The translations under genes were made by a program, and so were the position numbers. From the NCBI GenBank assembly GCA_023053685.1, contig JALIGW010000016.1, forward strand, positions 4,472,001 to 4,536,000: a DNA stretch of 64,000 bases, read 5' to 3'. This DNA is from Diadophis punctatus similis. Taxonomy: Eukaryota > Chordata > Lepidosauria > Squamata > Dipsadidae. The notes under the pieces were generated by a model. That model worked only from the letters and a program-made list of their open reading frames with translations. It was not told the DNA's origin and did not search any database. Shown here in pieces: positions 35,993 to 47,959 of this stretch (its first letter is position 1; every line of letters begins with the position of its first letter).

Positions 35993-36075
35993 ATTTGAGT
36001 TGAATATATTCTCTTAATTTAAATGTTTTTGACTTCAGCTGTTCTGTTATTTCTTGCATGTTATTGATTTTAGGA

Positions 36076-36463
36076 CAGGTAGTCCTTGACTTACAACCAC
36101 AATTGGGCCCAACATTTCTGTTGTTAAGTGAGACATTTGTTAAGTGAATTTTGCCCCATTTTACGAACTTTCTTGCCTCAGTTATTAAGTGAATCACTGC
36201 AATTGATAAGTTTGTAACCTGGTTGTTAAGTGAATCTGGCTTCCCCCTTGACTTGTCAGAAGGTTGCAAAAGGGGATCACATGCTCTTGGGATACAGCAA
36301 CGGTCATAAATATGAACCAGTTGCTAAGTATCTGAATTTTGATCACATGATCATGGGGATGCTGGAAATATCGTAACTGTGAAAAACAGTCATAAGTCAC
36401 TTTTTACAATGCCGCTGTAACTTTGAACGGTCACTAAGCGAACTGCTGTAAGTCAACAGTTAC
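36076..36463. mobile_element. Tigger-like element, near full length
   Basis: Starts CAGGTAGTCCTTGACTTACA; near the right end lies gaacggtcactaagcgaact then ctgtaagtcaacagttact. The best-preserved left end of the family in this window. Flanking TA is not conserved. Noncoding. Confidence 0.7.
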
Positions 36464-36505
36464 TGAGTACTGAGTAGATGAACTGCATAGCTTCTCCCTT
36501 TAAAC

Positions 36506-36611
36506 CAGAGGTCTTCAAACTTGGCAACTTTAAGACTTGTGGACTTCAACTCCCAGAATTCTGGGAGTTGAAGTCCATAAGTCTTAAAGTTGCCAAGTTT
36601 GGGGACCCCTG
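36506..36611. mobile_element. hAT hairpin MITE, 106 bp
   Basis: CAGAGGTCTTCAAACTTGGC ... GCCAAGTTTGGGGACCCCTG; arms almost identical and meeting at cccagaattctggga. TSD ctttaaac / ctttaaag (7 of 8). Nearly the same as 29720, so both are young. Confidence 0.95.
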
Positions 36612-36619
36612 CTTTAAAG

Positions 36620-37410
36620 GGAAGCAGAATCTTATCAGCGTTTCTCATATACAGTATATTACAACCTATTAATCCTGGTGTTCACTTATTTAGTTGCTGT
36701 TGTTGTATCAGGGTTTTATGCTCATATTACTACCAAACTGAATTTTTCAAATTATGGCACAATGTACCCATGACTCTGCTCTGTATTTCAGAAAATGTAA
36801 CACCTTCAGCCGTTAGTTTTAGCAAGCAAACGTGTGAGAATCTGCATCAGTTAGAAAAAGCTGTTAGTCAGCAAAGTTGAATGTTTTCCTCCTTTCCAAA
36901 ACCAATTCTACTTGCTATGTTTTTGAGGGAAATACCGGTAGCTATGTCGGGCTTCTCTCATTTGCTTCATCTTCGGTTATACATTGCCTTTTTTTTTTTA
37001 ACATAAAACAGACCGTAACAATGATTTAAGTGATTTTAAGAAAATGTTCTGCTATTGTGTTTTCCCATAATAAAATGCATTGTTTCCTTTAATCATTGTT
37101 CATAGATACATATGTATACATACAATATAAAGAGTTAAAGTTTTATCATGTTTTTAATGAGAAGTTTGTGAGAATCTTTCAAAAATAAAGGTAGTTTTGA
37201 GTACAAATCTTTTGTATTTTAAAAGATCTTACAAGGGATGGAAATCCAAATCCAAATCTTTCTAATTCTTTTAATTCAAGAGTTTATATTGACTTGAATT
37301 AAAGTTGGTCTATCATTGTTACAGATGATAGGTCAGTGATATCACTCTTAAAGAGTTGTATCCTTTGTCCTCCAGGTTGTCAGGTTGTCTCCCAATCATG
37401 TAAGTTATAT
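36620..37410. other. Intron sequence, nothing recognised
   Basis: AT-rich, no gene or repeat recognised. Confidence 0.5.
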
Positions 37411-37418
37411 GTTGACAT

Positions 37419-37637
37419 CAGTGGTGGGTTCTAAAAAAATTTGCTGCCGGTTGACGCTTCTGCGCATGAGCAGAAGCGTCCCAGATGGGTGGGTGGAGCC
37501 TCTGCCACCGCCGCTACCGGTTCTACCACCGCTGGTTGACATGTTTTTTTGCTAAGAATGCTGGGAGTTGCTGCTAAGAACCGGGAGCAACCCACTGCTG
37601 GTTGACCTGTTTTTTGCTAAGAATGCTGGGAGTTGAA
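37419..37637. mobile_element. hAT MITE (CAGTGGTGGGTT) with duplicated right flank
   Basis: The element 37419-37534 (CAGTGGTGGGTTCT ... TTCTACCACCGCTG) has a perfect TSD gttgacat at 37411-37418 and 37535-37542. The flank ggttgac.tgttttttgctaagaatgctgggagttg then occurs twice (from 37534 and from 37596). A second element right end (gaaccgggagcaacccactgctg) lies between the copies. Confidence 0.8.
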
Positions 37638-37639
37638 AT

Positions 37640-38700
37640 CTGCAAATCAGGAAATAATCCAGATTGAGTTTGAAGACTGTTCAAGGCTGTTTTTATTTGG
37701 TGCTAGCAAGGAAAGATCTCATATTATTCAGCTTGCTCAAAAACTGAGGATTCGTTTTCTTCTAAAACAAAGCAGCGTTTCAATTTTTTCTTTGCATCCA
37801 AATATGCTTAAAGGGGCCTGGGAGCTGATGGTAGGAACATCCCAGATAATAAAGACGAGTCAGTTCCAGGATGTGGAGCAGCAGAAACAGGGTGCAGTGT
37901 TTAGTGTCTGACAGATATCCTTCCATGTAAGGGGCCCTGAACAAAAATAGACATAATGCAGATTGTTTGGAACAAACTTCGATCATTTGTAGCATTTAGC
38001 ATGAAGGAAGAGACAACATTTGATGTATCTCCTCCCCAGCTAAGTCACAGAGGCACTGTGTATAATTTATACTTGAACCTAATATTAGCTTTTCATAAGA
38101 TAACACACTTTCTCCCTTGAAAGGGAGAGGAACTAGTCCTGTTTTTAAAAGTCACTGCTTTAATTAAAGCCTGAAGCCTCTGGTAACTATGGAAACTCAA
38201 GTGAAACACAAATAATGAAATGCAAGTTTTAGAGCTGCACTGTATTTAAGTCTGCTCTAATATTTCCTCCTCGTGAGGAAGAAACAACAGCACATCTTGT
38301 CTTCTACTGGATGAGAATCTTATCTTGTTGACGAGGGAGTAAGTGGCTTTGAAAGAGAAGACATTTGCAAGTTTTAGAAGTACAATCCAAACAGCCAACC
38401 CACTTGTTGAAAATAGCCATTAAACAGGAGATGTTTTTATTCCATATCCTATCCACTCCTCTGGCAGCCCATGTCTCTCATCAACTGCAGTGGAAAATAG
38501 TTGCAAATACTTCAGTGCACAATAGAAGACTGAAGACCTATAGAAACTCCCTCCCTCCGTTTTCATGTTAAGGGCAGAATTCCCTTGGGAGTAATGTGCT
38601 TGTCAGCAATAGATGGGCCTATAAAATCCCTAATTTTTTCTCACCATTCTTCCTCTGGAGCCAACCATGTTTTGGAAGTTCAGATGTCAACCATAAGTTA
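37640..38700. other. Intron sequence, nothing recognised
   Basis: A 92-codon frame at 37633-37911 has no recognisable domain; treated as chance. Confidence 0.5.
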
Positions 38701-38714
38701 ATCATCTGTTAAGG

Positions 38715-38902
38715 CAGCAGCCCACAACCTTTTGGGCATCAGGGACCACTTCCACGGAGAAAGGTTTTTCTGTGGACTGGAGGGGACGTGGATTTACATG
38801 TTGCTTGCATCCCGTGGATGGGGCTTCACTTGTTTGCACAGCCCAGTTGCTGACATGCCGCAGACCTGTGCTGGTCCACAGACCAGGGGTTGGGGACTCC
38901 TG
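38715..38902. mobile_element. Charlie-like hAT MITE, 188 bp, perfect TSD
   Basis: CAGCAGCCCACAACCTTTTG ... CCAGGGGTTGGGGACTCCTG, flanked by tgttaagg at 38707-38714 and 38903-38910. The ends resemble a widespread amniote Charlie-type MITE. Noncoding. Confidence 0.9.
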
Positions 38903-38986
38903 TGTTAAGGGGCAGAGTAATCTCATTCTTAATGTATTCATCTCAAATTATAATAGGCAGTATAAGTGGTATACATTAGCCTAAGT

Positions 38987-39258
38987 CAGTGATGGCAAAT
39001 CTTTTTTTGCTCGGGTGCCAAAAGGGTGCGCACGCACGTGTGCCCACACCCATAATGCAATGCCCTCCCCCCACGCATGCCCCCACAACCCCCCCCCTGC
39101 GCTCCCCCCATGCATGTGCACAGATCTCACTGAAGCCTCCGAACTTCCGGTAAGCCCGTTGGGCCGTTTTTTGCCCTCCCCAGGCTTCAGGAGGCTTTCC
39201 TGAAGCCTGGGGAGGGCGAAAAAACGGCCCAACGGGCCTACCGGACGTTCATTTCCGA
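38987..39258. mobile_element. hAT MITE, CAGTGATGGCGAACC family, right end lost
   Basis: Left terminus CAGTGATGGCAAATC, then the same interior as 5669 (tgctcgggtgccaaaagggt) and inverted blocks ccccaggcttcaggaggc / gaagcctggggaggg. The right terminus is absent; sequence changes near 39258. Confidence 0.8.
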
Positions 39259-40011
39259 TCTCACAGTTGTGATTCTGAGTGGTGCAGATAAGATTAAGCG
39301 TTGCAGGACTGTTCTTGCATCGTTTTTCTTCAGCGTCACAACTGAGTTGAAGGCTTAGCTGCTTAGCTGCAGAAACGCATAGATACTGGGAACATTTTAG
39401 TGCAGGTTCCAAGAACAGCACAAATGCTGCACGTAAACAGATCCTGTGCTAACGCTTCAGAAAAATGTATTTGAATGGAACATTATCTTTTTTTATCTCG
39501 CCTTTTCTACTAGGAGTTTGAGTGGTATATTATCATCCCTTCAATGTATGTTTGCAATAATGGGAGAGAGAAAATATTCACCTCGAATCTTCTTTTGTTT
39601 ACAGGATTGGGGGCTAAGGCAGGAAAAATATTTCCTTCCATGTATTATGTCAGCCATCGAAAAGAATGAGACCTATGTAACATCACTGAATAAGGTTAAA
39701 AACAAGGGCAGCATTTAACGAACAATTTTCTGAATAATTCTTTTTATAGCATTACAAAGTAAAACTCTTCTGTCTGTCATCTGATACAGGGAAATCTAAA
39801 GCTTTCTTCTATGGAAAATAATTTACATAATGCTGATTCAAGGCAGAGGGCACCCAATACCTTCCCTGGGACATAAATATGGCCGGGACTAGACAGACAG
39901 TGAAATAATCCCTCATTAAAAGACAGTTAAGAAGCAATCAACAAAAGAAGAAATGAGAATTGGGAAAAGAAACTTTGACTTGAAGTAGGGGCAACCTCTT
40001 GCAGTCATATA
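39259..40011. other. Intron sequence, nothing recognised
   Basis: No gene or repeat recognised; short frames lack known domains. Confidence 0.5.
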
Positions 40012-40019
40012 TTATATAG

Positions 40020-40413
40020 CAGTGATGGCGAACCTTTTTTCCCTCGGGTGCCAAAAACGTGTGCGCATGCGCTATCACGCATGCGCGAGTGCCCACACCC
40101 ATAATTCAATGCCTGGGGAGGGCAAAAATGGCCTGTTTCCCAACTTCTGGTGGGCCTGGTAGGCCCGTTTTTCGCCCTCCCCAGGCTCCAGAGGCTTCCC
40201 TGGAGCCTGGGGAGGGCAAAAACGCCCTCCCTCGTCCTCCCAGAAGCCCTCTGGAAGCCTAAAATGCCCCCCCAGAGCCTCCGTGCAAGCCGAAAATCAG
40301 CTGGCCGGGGCGCACATGTGCGCTGGAGCTGACCTAGGGCAACGGCTCGCGTGCCGGCAGATATGGCTCCGCGTGCCACCTGTGGTACGTGTGCCATAGG
40401 TTCGCCATCACTG
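40020..40413. mobile_element. hAT MITE, CAGTGATGGCGAACC family, perfect TSD
   Basis: CAGTGATGGCGAACC ... GGTTCGCCATCACTG, both termini intact. Perfect TSD ttatatag at 40012-40019 and 40414-40421. The interior contains an inverted repeat around ccctccccaggctccagagg / ggagcctggggagggc. Best-preserved copy of this family here. Confidence 0.95.
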
Positions 40414-40439
40414 TTATATAGAGTTAGGGCATGTATCCC

Positions 40440-40620
40440 TTTAACTAAGGAGTGCCTGGAACAAATAATTGTTCCTGACAGATACAAAGAACAAATCTTA
40501 TGGTTGGCTCACAAAAGCCTATTAGCTGGACATTTTAGGTAATAACAGTACTCTGTATTGAATTGTAGACCAATTTTACTGGCCAGGAATAGCAAAGAAG
40601 ACCAGTCAATTTGATTCATT
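40440..40620 (+). pseudogene. Ty3/gypsy integrase zinc-binding remnant
   Basis: Translates to VPDRYKEQILWLAHKSLLAGHF, then in a shifted frame to FYWPGI, which is the HHCC integrase N-terminal region of Ty3/gypsy elements (H-x-G-H and the FYWPG motif). Frames are broken, so nonfunctional. The core domain lies next to it in the opposite orientation. Confidence 0.65.
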
Positions 40621-40636
40621 CCCTCCATTAAGCCAT

Positions 40637-40885
40637 TCATCTGGATAATAAACAGAGGTTAATACCCCTTTTTATTCCTAAAGCAGCACGCTGATGTTTT
40701 AATATGGTAGATTGAAAGTTTGGCCCTCTATCTGTAAGGAACTCTTTGGGTATCCCTGCTCTATTGAAGACTTTAACTAGCTCTTGAATTATTTTCTTAA
40801 TATTGGTGTTTTTACTGGGATTACCTCTCAGTAATATATTGCATACATATATTGGTGGCATTAGGAATCTAAGCACCTGCTCCAC
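40637..40885 (-). pseudogene. Ty3/gypsy integrase core remnant, inverted
   Basis: The minus-strand frame contains VKVFNRAGIPKEFLTDRGPNF, the segment of the retroelement integrase core around its second catalytic Asp (the D of TDRG). It faces the zinc-binding half at 40440-40620. No flanking LTR was recognised. Confidence 0.7.
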
Positions 40886-41137
40886 TCCAGCAGAAATGCC
40901 GACAGCCTACAACAGCTGGTAACACTCTTTCTGTCCAGCCTCTCAAAACACAAACTGAAAGACTTTTCTCAGCAACTCAAAATCACAGGCCAACAGTCCT
41001 GAGCAGATAATACCAAAAATTAGCCAGTAAGAGAAGCCAACTAAGGTGGCTAAATAATAGCTAAAGGATTAGTTATAGCTCAAGCTAGCATACTTGCATG
41101 AGAAAGGAGAATTATGTATAGGATTTAGGTTTGGTTT

Positions 41138-41372
41138 GATTTGGTGTGGTGTGGTGTGGTGTGGTGCAGTAATGGGTTTCACTTACTTTTGTTACCGGTT
41201 TGGAGATGTGTGTGCGCATGTGCAGAAGCTTCTGCGCATGCGCAGATCGTCCATGATGGGAGTGGGCGGAGCCTCCCGCCACCGCTGCTACCGGTTTTCT
41301 TGAACTGGGGCGAACTGGTAGCAACCCACCACTGGTGTGGTGTGGTGTGGTGTGTGTGTGTGTGGTGTGGTT
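41138..41372 (+). repeat. (TGTGG)n tract split by a hAT MITE
   Basis: ggtgtggtgtggtgtggtg before 41167 and the same after 41334. The hAT element at 41167-41334 separates the two halves, so the repeat predates the insertion. Confidence 0.9.
41167..41334. mobile_element. hAT MITE, CAGTGGTGGGTT family, 168 bp
   Basis: CAGTAATGGGTTTCACTTAC ... GGTAGCAACCCACCACTG, with flanking gtgtggtg on both sides (a perfect 8-bp match, though inside a repeat of that motif). The interior has a gcttctgcgcatgcgcag hairpin and ttaccggtt / aactggtag inverted blocks. Confidence 0.85.
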
Positions 41373-42040
41373 TGGTTGGCCATTAACCTAGGTAACTGTG
41401 GGAGACTCACAACAGTTGAGGTATTACAACAGATATCTAATAGATATGGGAATTGACACATAATTCAGTCTAGGCATAATATAGTATAAGTTTAGTGGTA
41501 AGGCTTAACCATTAAGTATGTTAAGTTATTTTGTATTATAAAAGCCTCCTTGGAAATACAGGGAAGAAAATGCTATTCTCCATGTTGGAGGTTGATACCA
41601 TTTTTCCAAAGAACCCCTCATAGTTGTTTTAAGTAAAATTTCTATTGTGAGGCAATAATTTTTATTTTTATACCAAGGGCTTAATGTTCACTGAATTTTT
41701 GCAAGGTGGGAGAACAAGATGCATTTGGAAGTACTGGAGAAAAAGTGTCACAAATTATTCTTCTGATTGTAAATTTGACACTGATCTAATCTTAGCATTC
41801 CCTTCTGCCTGCTTAGCAGCCTCTCCAGCTTTATGTTGTCAGCATCCTTTGAGAAACAGTATAATACCTTTGTCATTTAGGCCCAGTGAGAACAAGGATG
41901 CTTAGTATCATTTTGTAAGATGAGTCTTAAAAAATGTTCTTCCGCTTTTTGAATGTAAAACTTCTTCAAATATTTTTGTATGGTAAGACTAAGCATCTGC
42001 AAAGGCTTTTTTTTTTATCTGTGAGAAAAAAAAAAGAAAA
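41373..42040. other. Intron sequence, nothing recognised
   Basis: No gene or repeat family recognised before the CR1 copy. Confidence 0.45.
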
Positions 42041-42047
42041 AGAATGA

Positions 42048-43435
42048 ATGCAGTATCAAGAGCCAGCCAGTATCAGAACTAAGGTTGTGGAGAATGTTGA
42101 AAACAAGAATAAATTCAAGGAAATGATAGGTCCATTAATGGGAGAAAACAGCCAGGAGGTAATGAGCAACAGTGAGAAAGCAGAACTCTTTAACTCATTT
42201 TTTTGCATCTGTCTTTACACAAAAGGAAAAAACAGTCCAACCTTTCAAAAACAGTACCGTAAAAAACAGATTAGGAATATAAGTTACAATAGGCGAGAAA
42301 ATGGTAAGTGAGCACCTATCTGCTTTAGACGAGTTCAAATCACCAGGACCAGGTGGATTACACCCCAAGGTTCTGAAGGAATTGGCAGATGTGATCTCAG
42401 AGCTACTGAACCATATCTTTCAAAGATTCTGGAGCACAGGGGAACTACCAGAGGACTGGAAAAGAGCTGATGTAATTCCCATCTTCAAAAAAAGGGGGGG
42501 GGGAATGGAAACTACAGTTCTATCAGCCTTACATCAATATCTGGGAAGATTCTGGAAAAGATAATCAAGCAATGAATCTGCAAACACCTAGAGGGAAACA
42601 AAGTCATAATCAAAAGCCAACATGGGTTTGTTAAAATAGATCATGCCACATTCTTTGACAAAGAATGCATTCATATTGCATTTTTTGACAAAGTGACAAC
42701 ATTAGTGGACCAGAGAAATGCGGTGGATATAATTTACGGTACTTGGACTTCAGTAAAGCATTTGATAAAGTAGACCACAACTTAGTACTTGATAAGATAG
42801 AAAAATGTGGGTTAGACAGCATCACCACCAGCTGGCCAACTGCACTCAATGTGTAGTCCTCAATGGAACTACATCTACATGAAGGGAATTATGCAGTGGG
42901 GTACCCCAAGGCTCTGTCTTACTGTCTTACAATACTCTTCAATATCTTATCAATGGTTTAGATGAGGGGATAGATTGGGAACTCATCAAATTTGTAGACA
43001 ACACCCAGCTGGCAGGAATAGCCAACACTACAGAAGATAGACTTACAATACAGAAGGATCTTAGGTATGTCTAGTTCAATGAAAAGAAGAACTAGGGGTG
43101 ACATTATAGCAATGTTCCAATATTTGAGGGTCTGCCATAAAGAAGAGGTGGTCAACTTATTTTCCAAAGATTCAGAAGGCAGGACAAGAAGCAATGGATG
43201 GAAACTAATCAAGGAGAGAAGCAACCTAGAATTAAGGAGAAATTTCCTGACAGTTAGAACAGTTAATCAGTGGAATAACTTGCCTCCAGAAGTTGTGAAT
43301 GCTCCAACACTGGAAGTTTTTAAGAAGAAATTGGACAACCATTATCTGAAATGGTATAAGGTTTCCTGCCTGAGCAGGGGGTTGGACTAGAAGACCTCAA
43401 AGGTCCCTTTTCCAACTCTGTTATTTTGTTCTGTT
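42048..43435 (+). mobile_element. CR1 LINE, ORF2 reverse transcriptase to 3' end, broken
   Basis: 5'-truncated CR1. 42048-42311 ends with EKAELFNSFF, upstream of the RT. 42301-42564 carries SPGPGGLHPKVLKELA and STGELPEDWKRADVIPIFKK, the RT N-terminal block. Later fragments in other frames read FDKVDHNLVL (with breaks), GVPQGSVL and NIFINGLDEGIDWELIKF. 43067-43390 holds the conserved C-terminal segment ([20 protein letters not shown]). Several frameshifts and stops make it inactive. The catalytic YxDD box is changed (reads FVDN). Confidence 0.9.
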
Positions 43436-43439
43436 CTGA

Positions 43440-45583
43440 ACAGCTGATTTGCATAGCATTTAGAGGCATTAGAGGCATTAGGTCTAGAGATATGGAGAAC
43501 TATATCATTTGTGAGGGATCTCATTTTTTGTCTTATCTATTTGCCTACCTAATATTTGTCATCCAAATATTACCAGCATTCTTAGAGTTCAGCCAAGGAT
43601 AGTTCACAACAGATGGTACCAATAAAACCAGATTTTTAAAAGTTGGAACATATAATAAAGTGATGAAAAAATATCCGTTTATTTTTCAGTGCATTGCTCC
43701 TAATTCCTTTGTGGCTGCTACTTAAAGTTCATGTCAAACCACAATTCAGTGCCTGAACACAAGGAATGAGCAAGCTGAATAAATTCATATGTTAACATTT
43801 TTATAGGAGAACTCACACTCTTTCTGTGTCACTCTCTCTCTCTCTCCCTCTCCCCTCAGCCTTCTCAGAAAAATAGCGTCACATACAAGGTTGTCACTAA
43901 CCCTAATGCTGCCCCACTAGTCTTTGAAACTGCTCTTCTAGGATCATTTCTCTAACAGATGTGTGTCAACTTTTTACCACAATCTGGCAACCAACCTTTT
44001 GACGCAATATAATGATTCTCTTCCTCCTCTACTTTTTCTAGCTTCCATAAATGCCTTGACTCACCATTTTTTCTGCTCAGATCAGCTAAAACCATCTTCA
44101 AGCTAAAAGAGCCCATCACATCAGATTTGTCGGTCAATCATCTTGATGCTGTTATTAGTCTCTCAGGCTTCTACTTGTCCTCCCTCTTCAACATTCCTCC
44201 AATCTGAATTTGTCTACCCCACGCTGAATGAGTAATAAAACCAATTCCTCTTTGCAGTGTTCCTCAAAGGTTCTTCTCCTAATTTCTTCATTGAAAAAAA
44301 AAGCTGGTTCTCTAAGATAAACTTGTGTATCAACCTGATCAGGAAGGGTTTTTTTTTTCAAATCGGTCCAGCAGACATATTGCAAGACCGTAAATTTTCT
44401 TACCAAAGGTTTCTGTCTCTATAGTTTTATAAAAGTTGCAGAAATGGATGTGGAGTGGGGAGCAGTCAAGCAATCTGAACTGCATCAATGATTAGAGTAC
44501 TTTGGAGAAGTGAAAGTCCGGTAAGGATGGGATATGTCTGGTATTTTGAGCTTGCCTTTGAGAAGAAGAAAAGAAAGAAAGAGAAAGAATGAGAGGTGGG
44601 GAGGGAGGGAAGGAAGGAAGAGAAAGAAAGAGAGAGAGGGGGGGAGAGAGAGAGAGAGAGAGGTCTCTCACTTGGAAGTGGGAGAGAAAAAAGGTTTGGA
44701 TTCTTAAGCTGAGGTAAATTTGTGGCTTCTATATTGCTATAAAATTTTAAAGAACAGAAGACAGGCCCGTAGAGAAATTAGAACAACACAGTTTACAGTT
44801 TTGCATCATTTATTTGCTGTTCTCTCTTGTCCATTGCCAGTTTGTACATTTTTAAATAATAACTCAGATACCCACTGAGGCAGGTCACGTTTGACGAAGA
44901 ATGACGTCATCAGAAATTGACAGGGATATTGCTTTTGCTTACAACACCAGGTGTTTGTCATGAAAAAGACAAGGCCAAAATATGAAGCAGTTTACGTCAT
45001 CCTTAATTCGCTGCTGCCTCATTAAGACAGTCAGCTAAGTCTCACATTAGCAGCTATAATTCTGCTGAAGTGGGCTAAGCATTCTCTTGGGAGCCAGGTC
45101 ATAATTAAGGTTAAATCTGAATTTTGCTGATGGTTTGATTTCGGTTGTGGTCAGATGATTACTTGTTGTTTGTTGTCAGAGCTGGCTCCAGTAGACTTGA
45201 AGATGAAGCAGTTGGCAGTCAGTGCAGATTCTTGTAAATCTTTCAACTAGCTTCAGAGATATGGATGCATAAGGAACTGTTCCCCTTTCCCTTCAATATC
45301 TTATTCAACCATCTGTTGCTCTTCTATTTGCTTTTCATTCACTGTCAGAATAGTTTTGGAATCCGTTCATTCATATGTTTCTGAGTTCAGTGGGAGATCC
45401 AGCCAGATCTAAGGCACATAGTCTGCCAAATTTCAGATAAATTGGACAAAACCTCCCGATATCCCTCAGATTGTAGATTCAAGACCTACCATGTTGATCA
45501 CATGTTGATCACATTTGGCTTTAGTAAAGTACTGGACTTCGCTTACAAAAAGGGAAATTAAGCTGGGGGGGGGGAAACCCTGA
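43440..45583. other. Intron sequence with a purine tract
   Basis: Mostly unrecognised. Minus-strand frames at 43952-44137 and 44188-44406 show no known domain. A GA-rich purine tract lies at 44563-44662. Confidence 0.45.
44563..44662 (+). repeat. GA-rich purine tract
   Basis: aagaaagaaagagaaag, gggagggaaggaaggaag and agagagagag units, about 100 bp of nearly pure purine on the + strand. No flanking inverted repeats were recognised, unlike the three longer tracts. Confidence 0.9.
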
Positions 45584-45808
45584 ATAGCAATAGCAATATC
45601 AATAGCACTTAGACTTATATACCGCTTCATAGTGCTTTATAGCCCTCTCTAAGCGGTTTACAGAGTCAGCATATTGCCCCCAACAATCTGGGTCCTCATT
45701 TTACCGACCTCAGAAGGATGGAAGGCTGAGTCAACCTTGAGCCGGTGAGATTTGAACAGCTGAACTGCTGAACTGCAGTGCTTCACTTTAACCACTGCAC
45801 CACCTCGG
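45584..45808 (-). mobile_element. Sauria SINE
   Basis: Reverse copy, tail-first: agcaatagcaatatcaatag ... ataccgcttcatagtgcttt ... agattgttgggggcaatatg (reversed) ... ccactgcaccacctcgg. Close to full length. Confidence 0.9.
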
Positions 45809-45865
45809 AATGGATCCTTGGTCCAAGTCCATCACTACCTATAATATGTTTTCAATTTGTTAATA

Positions 45866-46240
45866 GAATAGAATAATAGAATAGAATAGAATTCTTTATT
45901 GGCCAAGTGTGATTGGACACACACGGAATTTGCTTTGGTGCATATGCTCTCAGTGTACATAAAAGAAAAGATACATTTGTCAAGAATGGTTCTCATAGGG
46001 TTCAAGTAAGCAATCAGGAAACAATCAATAATAATACAAATCGTAAGGATACAAGCAACAAGTCACAGACATACAGTCATAAGTGGGAGGAGATGGGTGA
46101 TAGGAACTATGAGAAAAACTAATAGCAATAGTAATGCAGCCTAGTGAATAGTTTGACAGTGGTGAGGGAATTATTTGTTTAGCAGAGTGATGGCGTTCAG
46201 GGAAAAACTGTTCTTGTGTCTAGTTGTCTTGTCGTCTAGT
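45866..46240 (-). mobile_element. LINE 3' end (CR1/L3-type, putative) with AATAG tail
   Basis: agaatagaataatagaatag repeats (45866-45892) followed by attctttattggccaagtgt. Same element as 1445-1858: gcaatcaggaaacaatcaat, aaatcgtaaggatacaagca and agtgggaggagatgggtgat are shared. It ends in ctagttgtctagtaatt. 5'-truncated. Confidence 0.7.
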
Positions 46241-46259
46241 TGTCTAGTAATTTATTATT

Positions 46260-47600
46260 ATTGGACATTGTGAGGATAAAAAAAAGTATGCTGATCCAAT
46301 TATAAAAAAAAGGTAAGAGATAAACAGACCTATAATTATAACTAAACTTAACTGGACCATGGGGGGCAGAATTAGCAAATTCTGGGCACATCGTAACTCC
46401 AGTAAGCTTAACAAATGGTTCTGGAGCAGTTTGTGATTAAAATAAGTTTCCCTGGACAGCTGTATTATCTAATGTTCCTTTTGGGAAAATGTAAGGAAGT
46501 TGAGTATAGTGTTTTCCAGTTTGATGCCTTGTAGATTGAATAGCCCCCACAATTTCTAGTCATAATTTTAATTGTTATTGGGAACAATAGAAGTTGTAAT
46601 CCAACATGTCTGGAGAGATGCAGGTTGAGAAAAACCACATCCTGTATAAAAACAAAAATTTACAGTTATTTACAAATGTGCAGACTAAATAGGGATCATT
46701 GGGGAGCAAGCACGTGATGAATCATTTCTACTGCATTAACATTTCAGGATGCCAAAATCCAATTTGCTTTCCTATTACAGATTGTTCTGTAACGATAGAT
46801 GATGAATGCCGGCCAACTTTTAGAAACTGAAAGGCTGAAATGGAAAAATGTGACATTACACAGTAATTAATATTTTCTTAGATTAAGGATTGCCATGTGG
46901 AAATCACTGAACATTCCTTATATGTTTGCTTTTAAATGATTTTTCTGTATAGTCATATATTACACTTTTCAGTTAGTATAGAGTTCAGGCATCCATGTAT
47001 GTATTTTTGTGAGCTTTTCTATAATAACTCTAATCTTTAAATTGCATTTTCATTGTTGATTAAATAATGCAACTGAATTCAGTTACTGTAATGAAAATAT
47101 ATTCATTTGCAGATTAATTAAATTAAACTGATTAGATTTGTCAATGGCTTAGAAAATCCACCAAGAGATTTGAAAAGCAGTTAAAAACAGTTATTTGAGT
47201 AAACTTTTGTGTATTATTGATGTTTCAAGGCCATTTGACACATGAGCATACAAAGAGCCCTGCAGGTTCAGACTAAAGATATACCTAATCCAACATCTAC
47301 TGTGGCCAACCTGATTTCTTTTAAGAAGTTTAAACATTTGGGACTCTCACATTTTTTTCCTGAGTTAGACCTAATTCATATAGTTAGATGTTTCATGATA
47401 TGACAAGAGGAGAAAGGAAATGCAAAATAAATGGGCAGGTTTATTTATTTTATTTTATATCCCATCTTTATTATTTTTACAAATAACTCAAAGCAGTGAA
47501 CATGACCAACCTTTCTCAACCTTCTCCAGAGACCTGGGTCTTTACATAATATGTCCAAAATAGGATAATTTGAGCCTGTCATTTATGCCTTGAGTGAAAA
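46260..47600. other. Intron sequence, little recognised
   Basis: Mostly AT-rich and unassigned. 47440-47500 (tatttattttattttatatc ... aaataactcaa) resembles the start of the repeat at 52355, and 46580-46640 has words of the hairpin MITE family too decayed to call. Confidence 0.45.
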
Positions 47601-47606
47601 CTCTGG

Positions 47607-47953
47607 GTTGTTAATTAAGTTGTGCCTGATTTTATAACTTTTTTTTGCCATGATTATTAAGGGAATCACTGCAGTTGTTATATAAATGACACAGTTGTTA
47701 AACAAAGTTGGCTTTCCCCATTGACTTTACTTGTCAAAAGCAACTGGGAAGATCACAAATGATGATCACGTGACTCCAGGAATCGGATGCTGTAATTGCC
47801 ATAGATACATGCTGGTTGCTAAGTGCCCAAATTTTGATCACATGACTGTAGGGATAAGTGCGAGGACCAGATTTTAGTCATTTTTTTCAGGATCATTGTA
47901 ACTTTGAAGAGTTGTTAAATGAATGTTTGTAAGTCAAGGACTTACATACTGTA
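47607..47953. mobile_element. Tigger-like element, left end lost
   Basis: The body ttaagttgtgcctgatttta ... ggttgctaagtgcccaaatt and right end gtttgtaagtcaaggactta followed by catactgta match the family. The left terminus is missing. Confidence 0.65.
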
Positions 47954-47959
47954 TTTGTA

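Noticed and set aside
43952..44406. Two minus-strand frames with mixed, protein-like composition
   Set aside because: They lie in different frames, have no recognised motif and no splice signals linking them. Kept only as a weak possibility of an old repeat.
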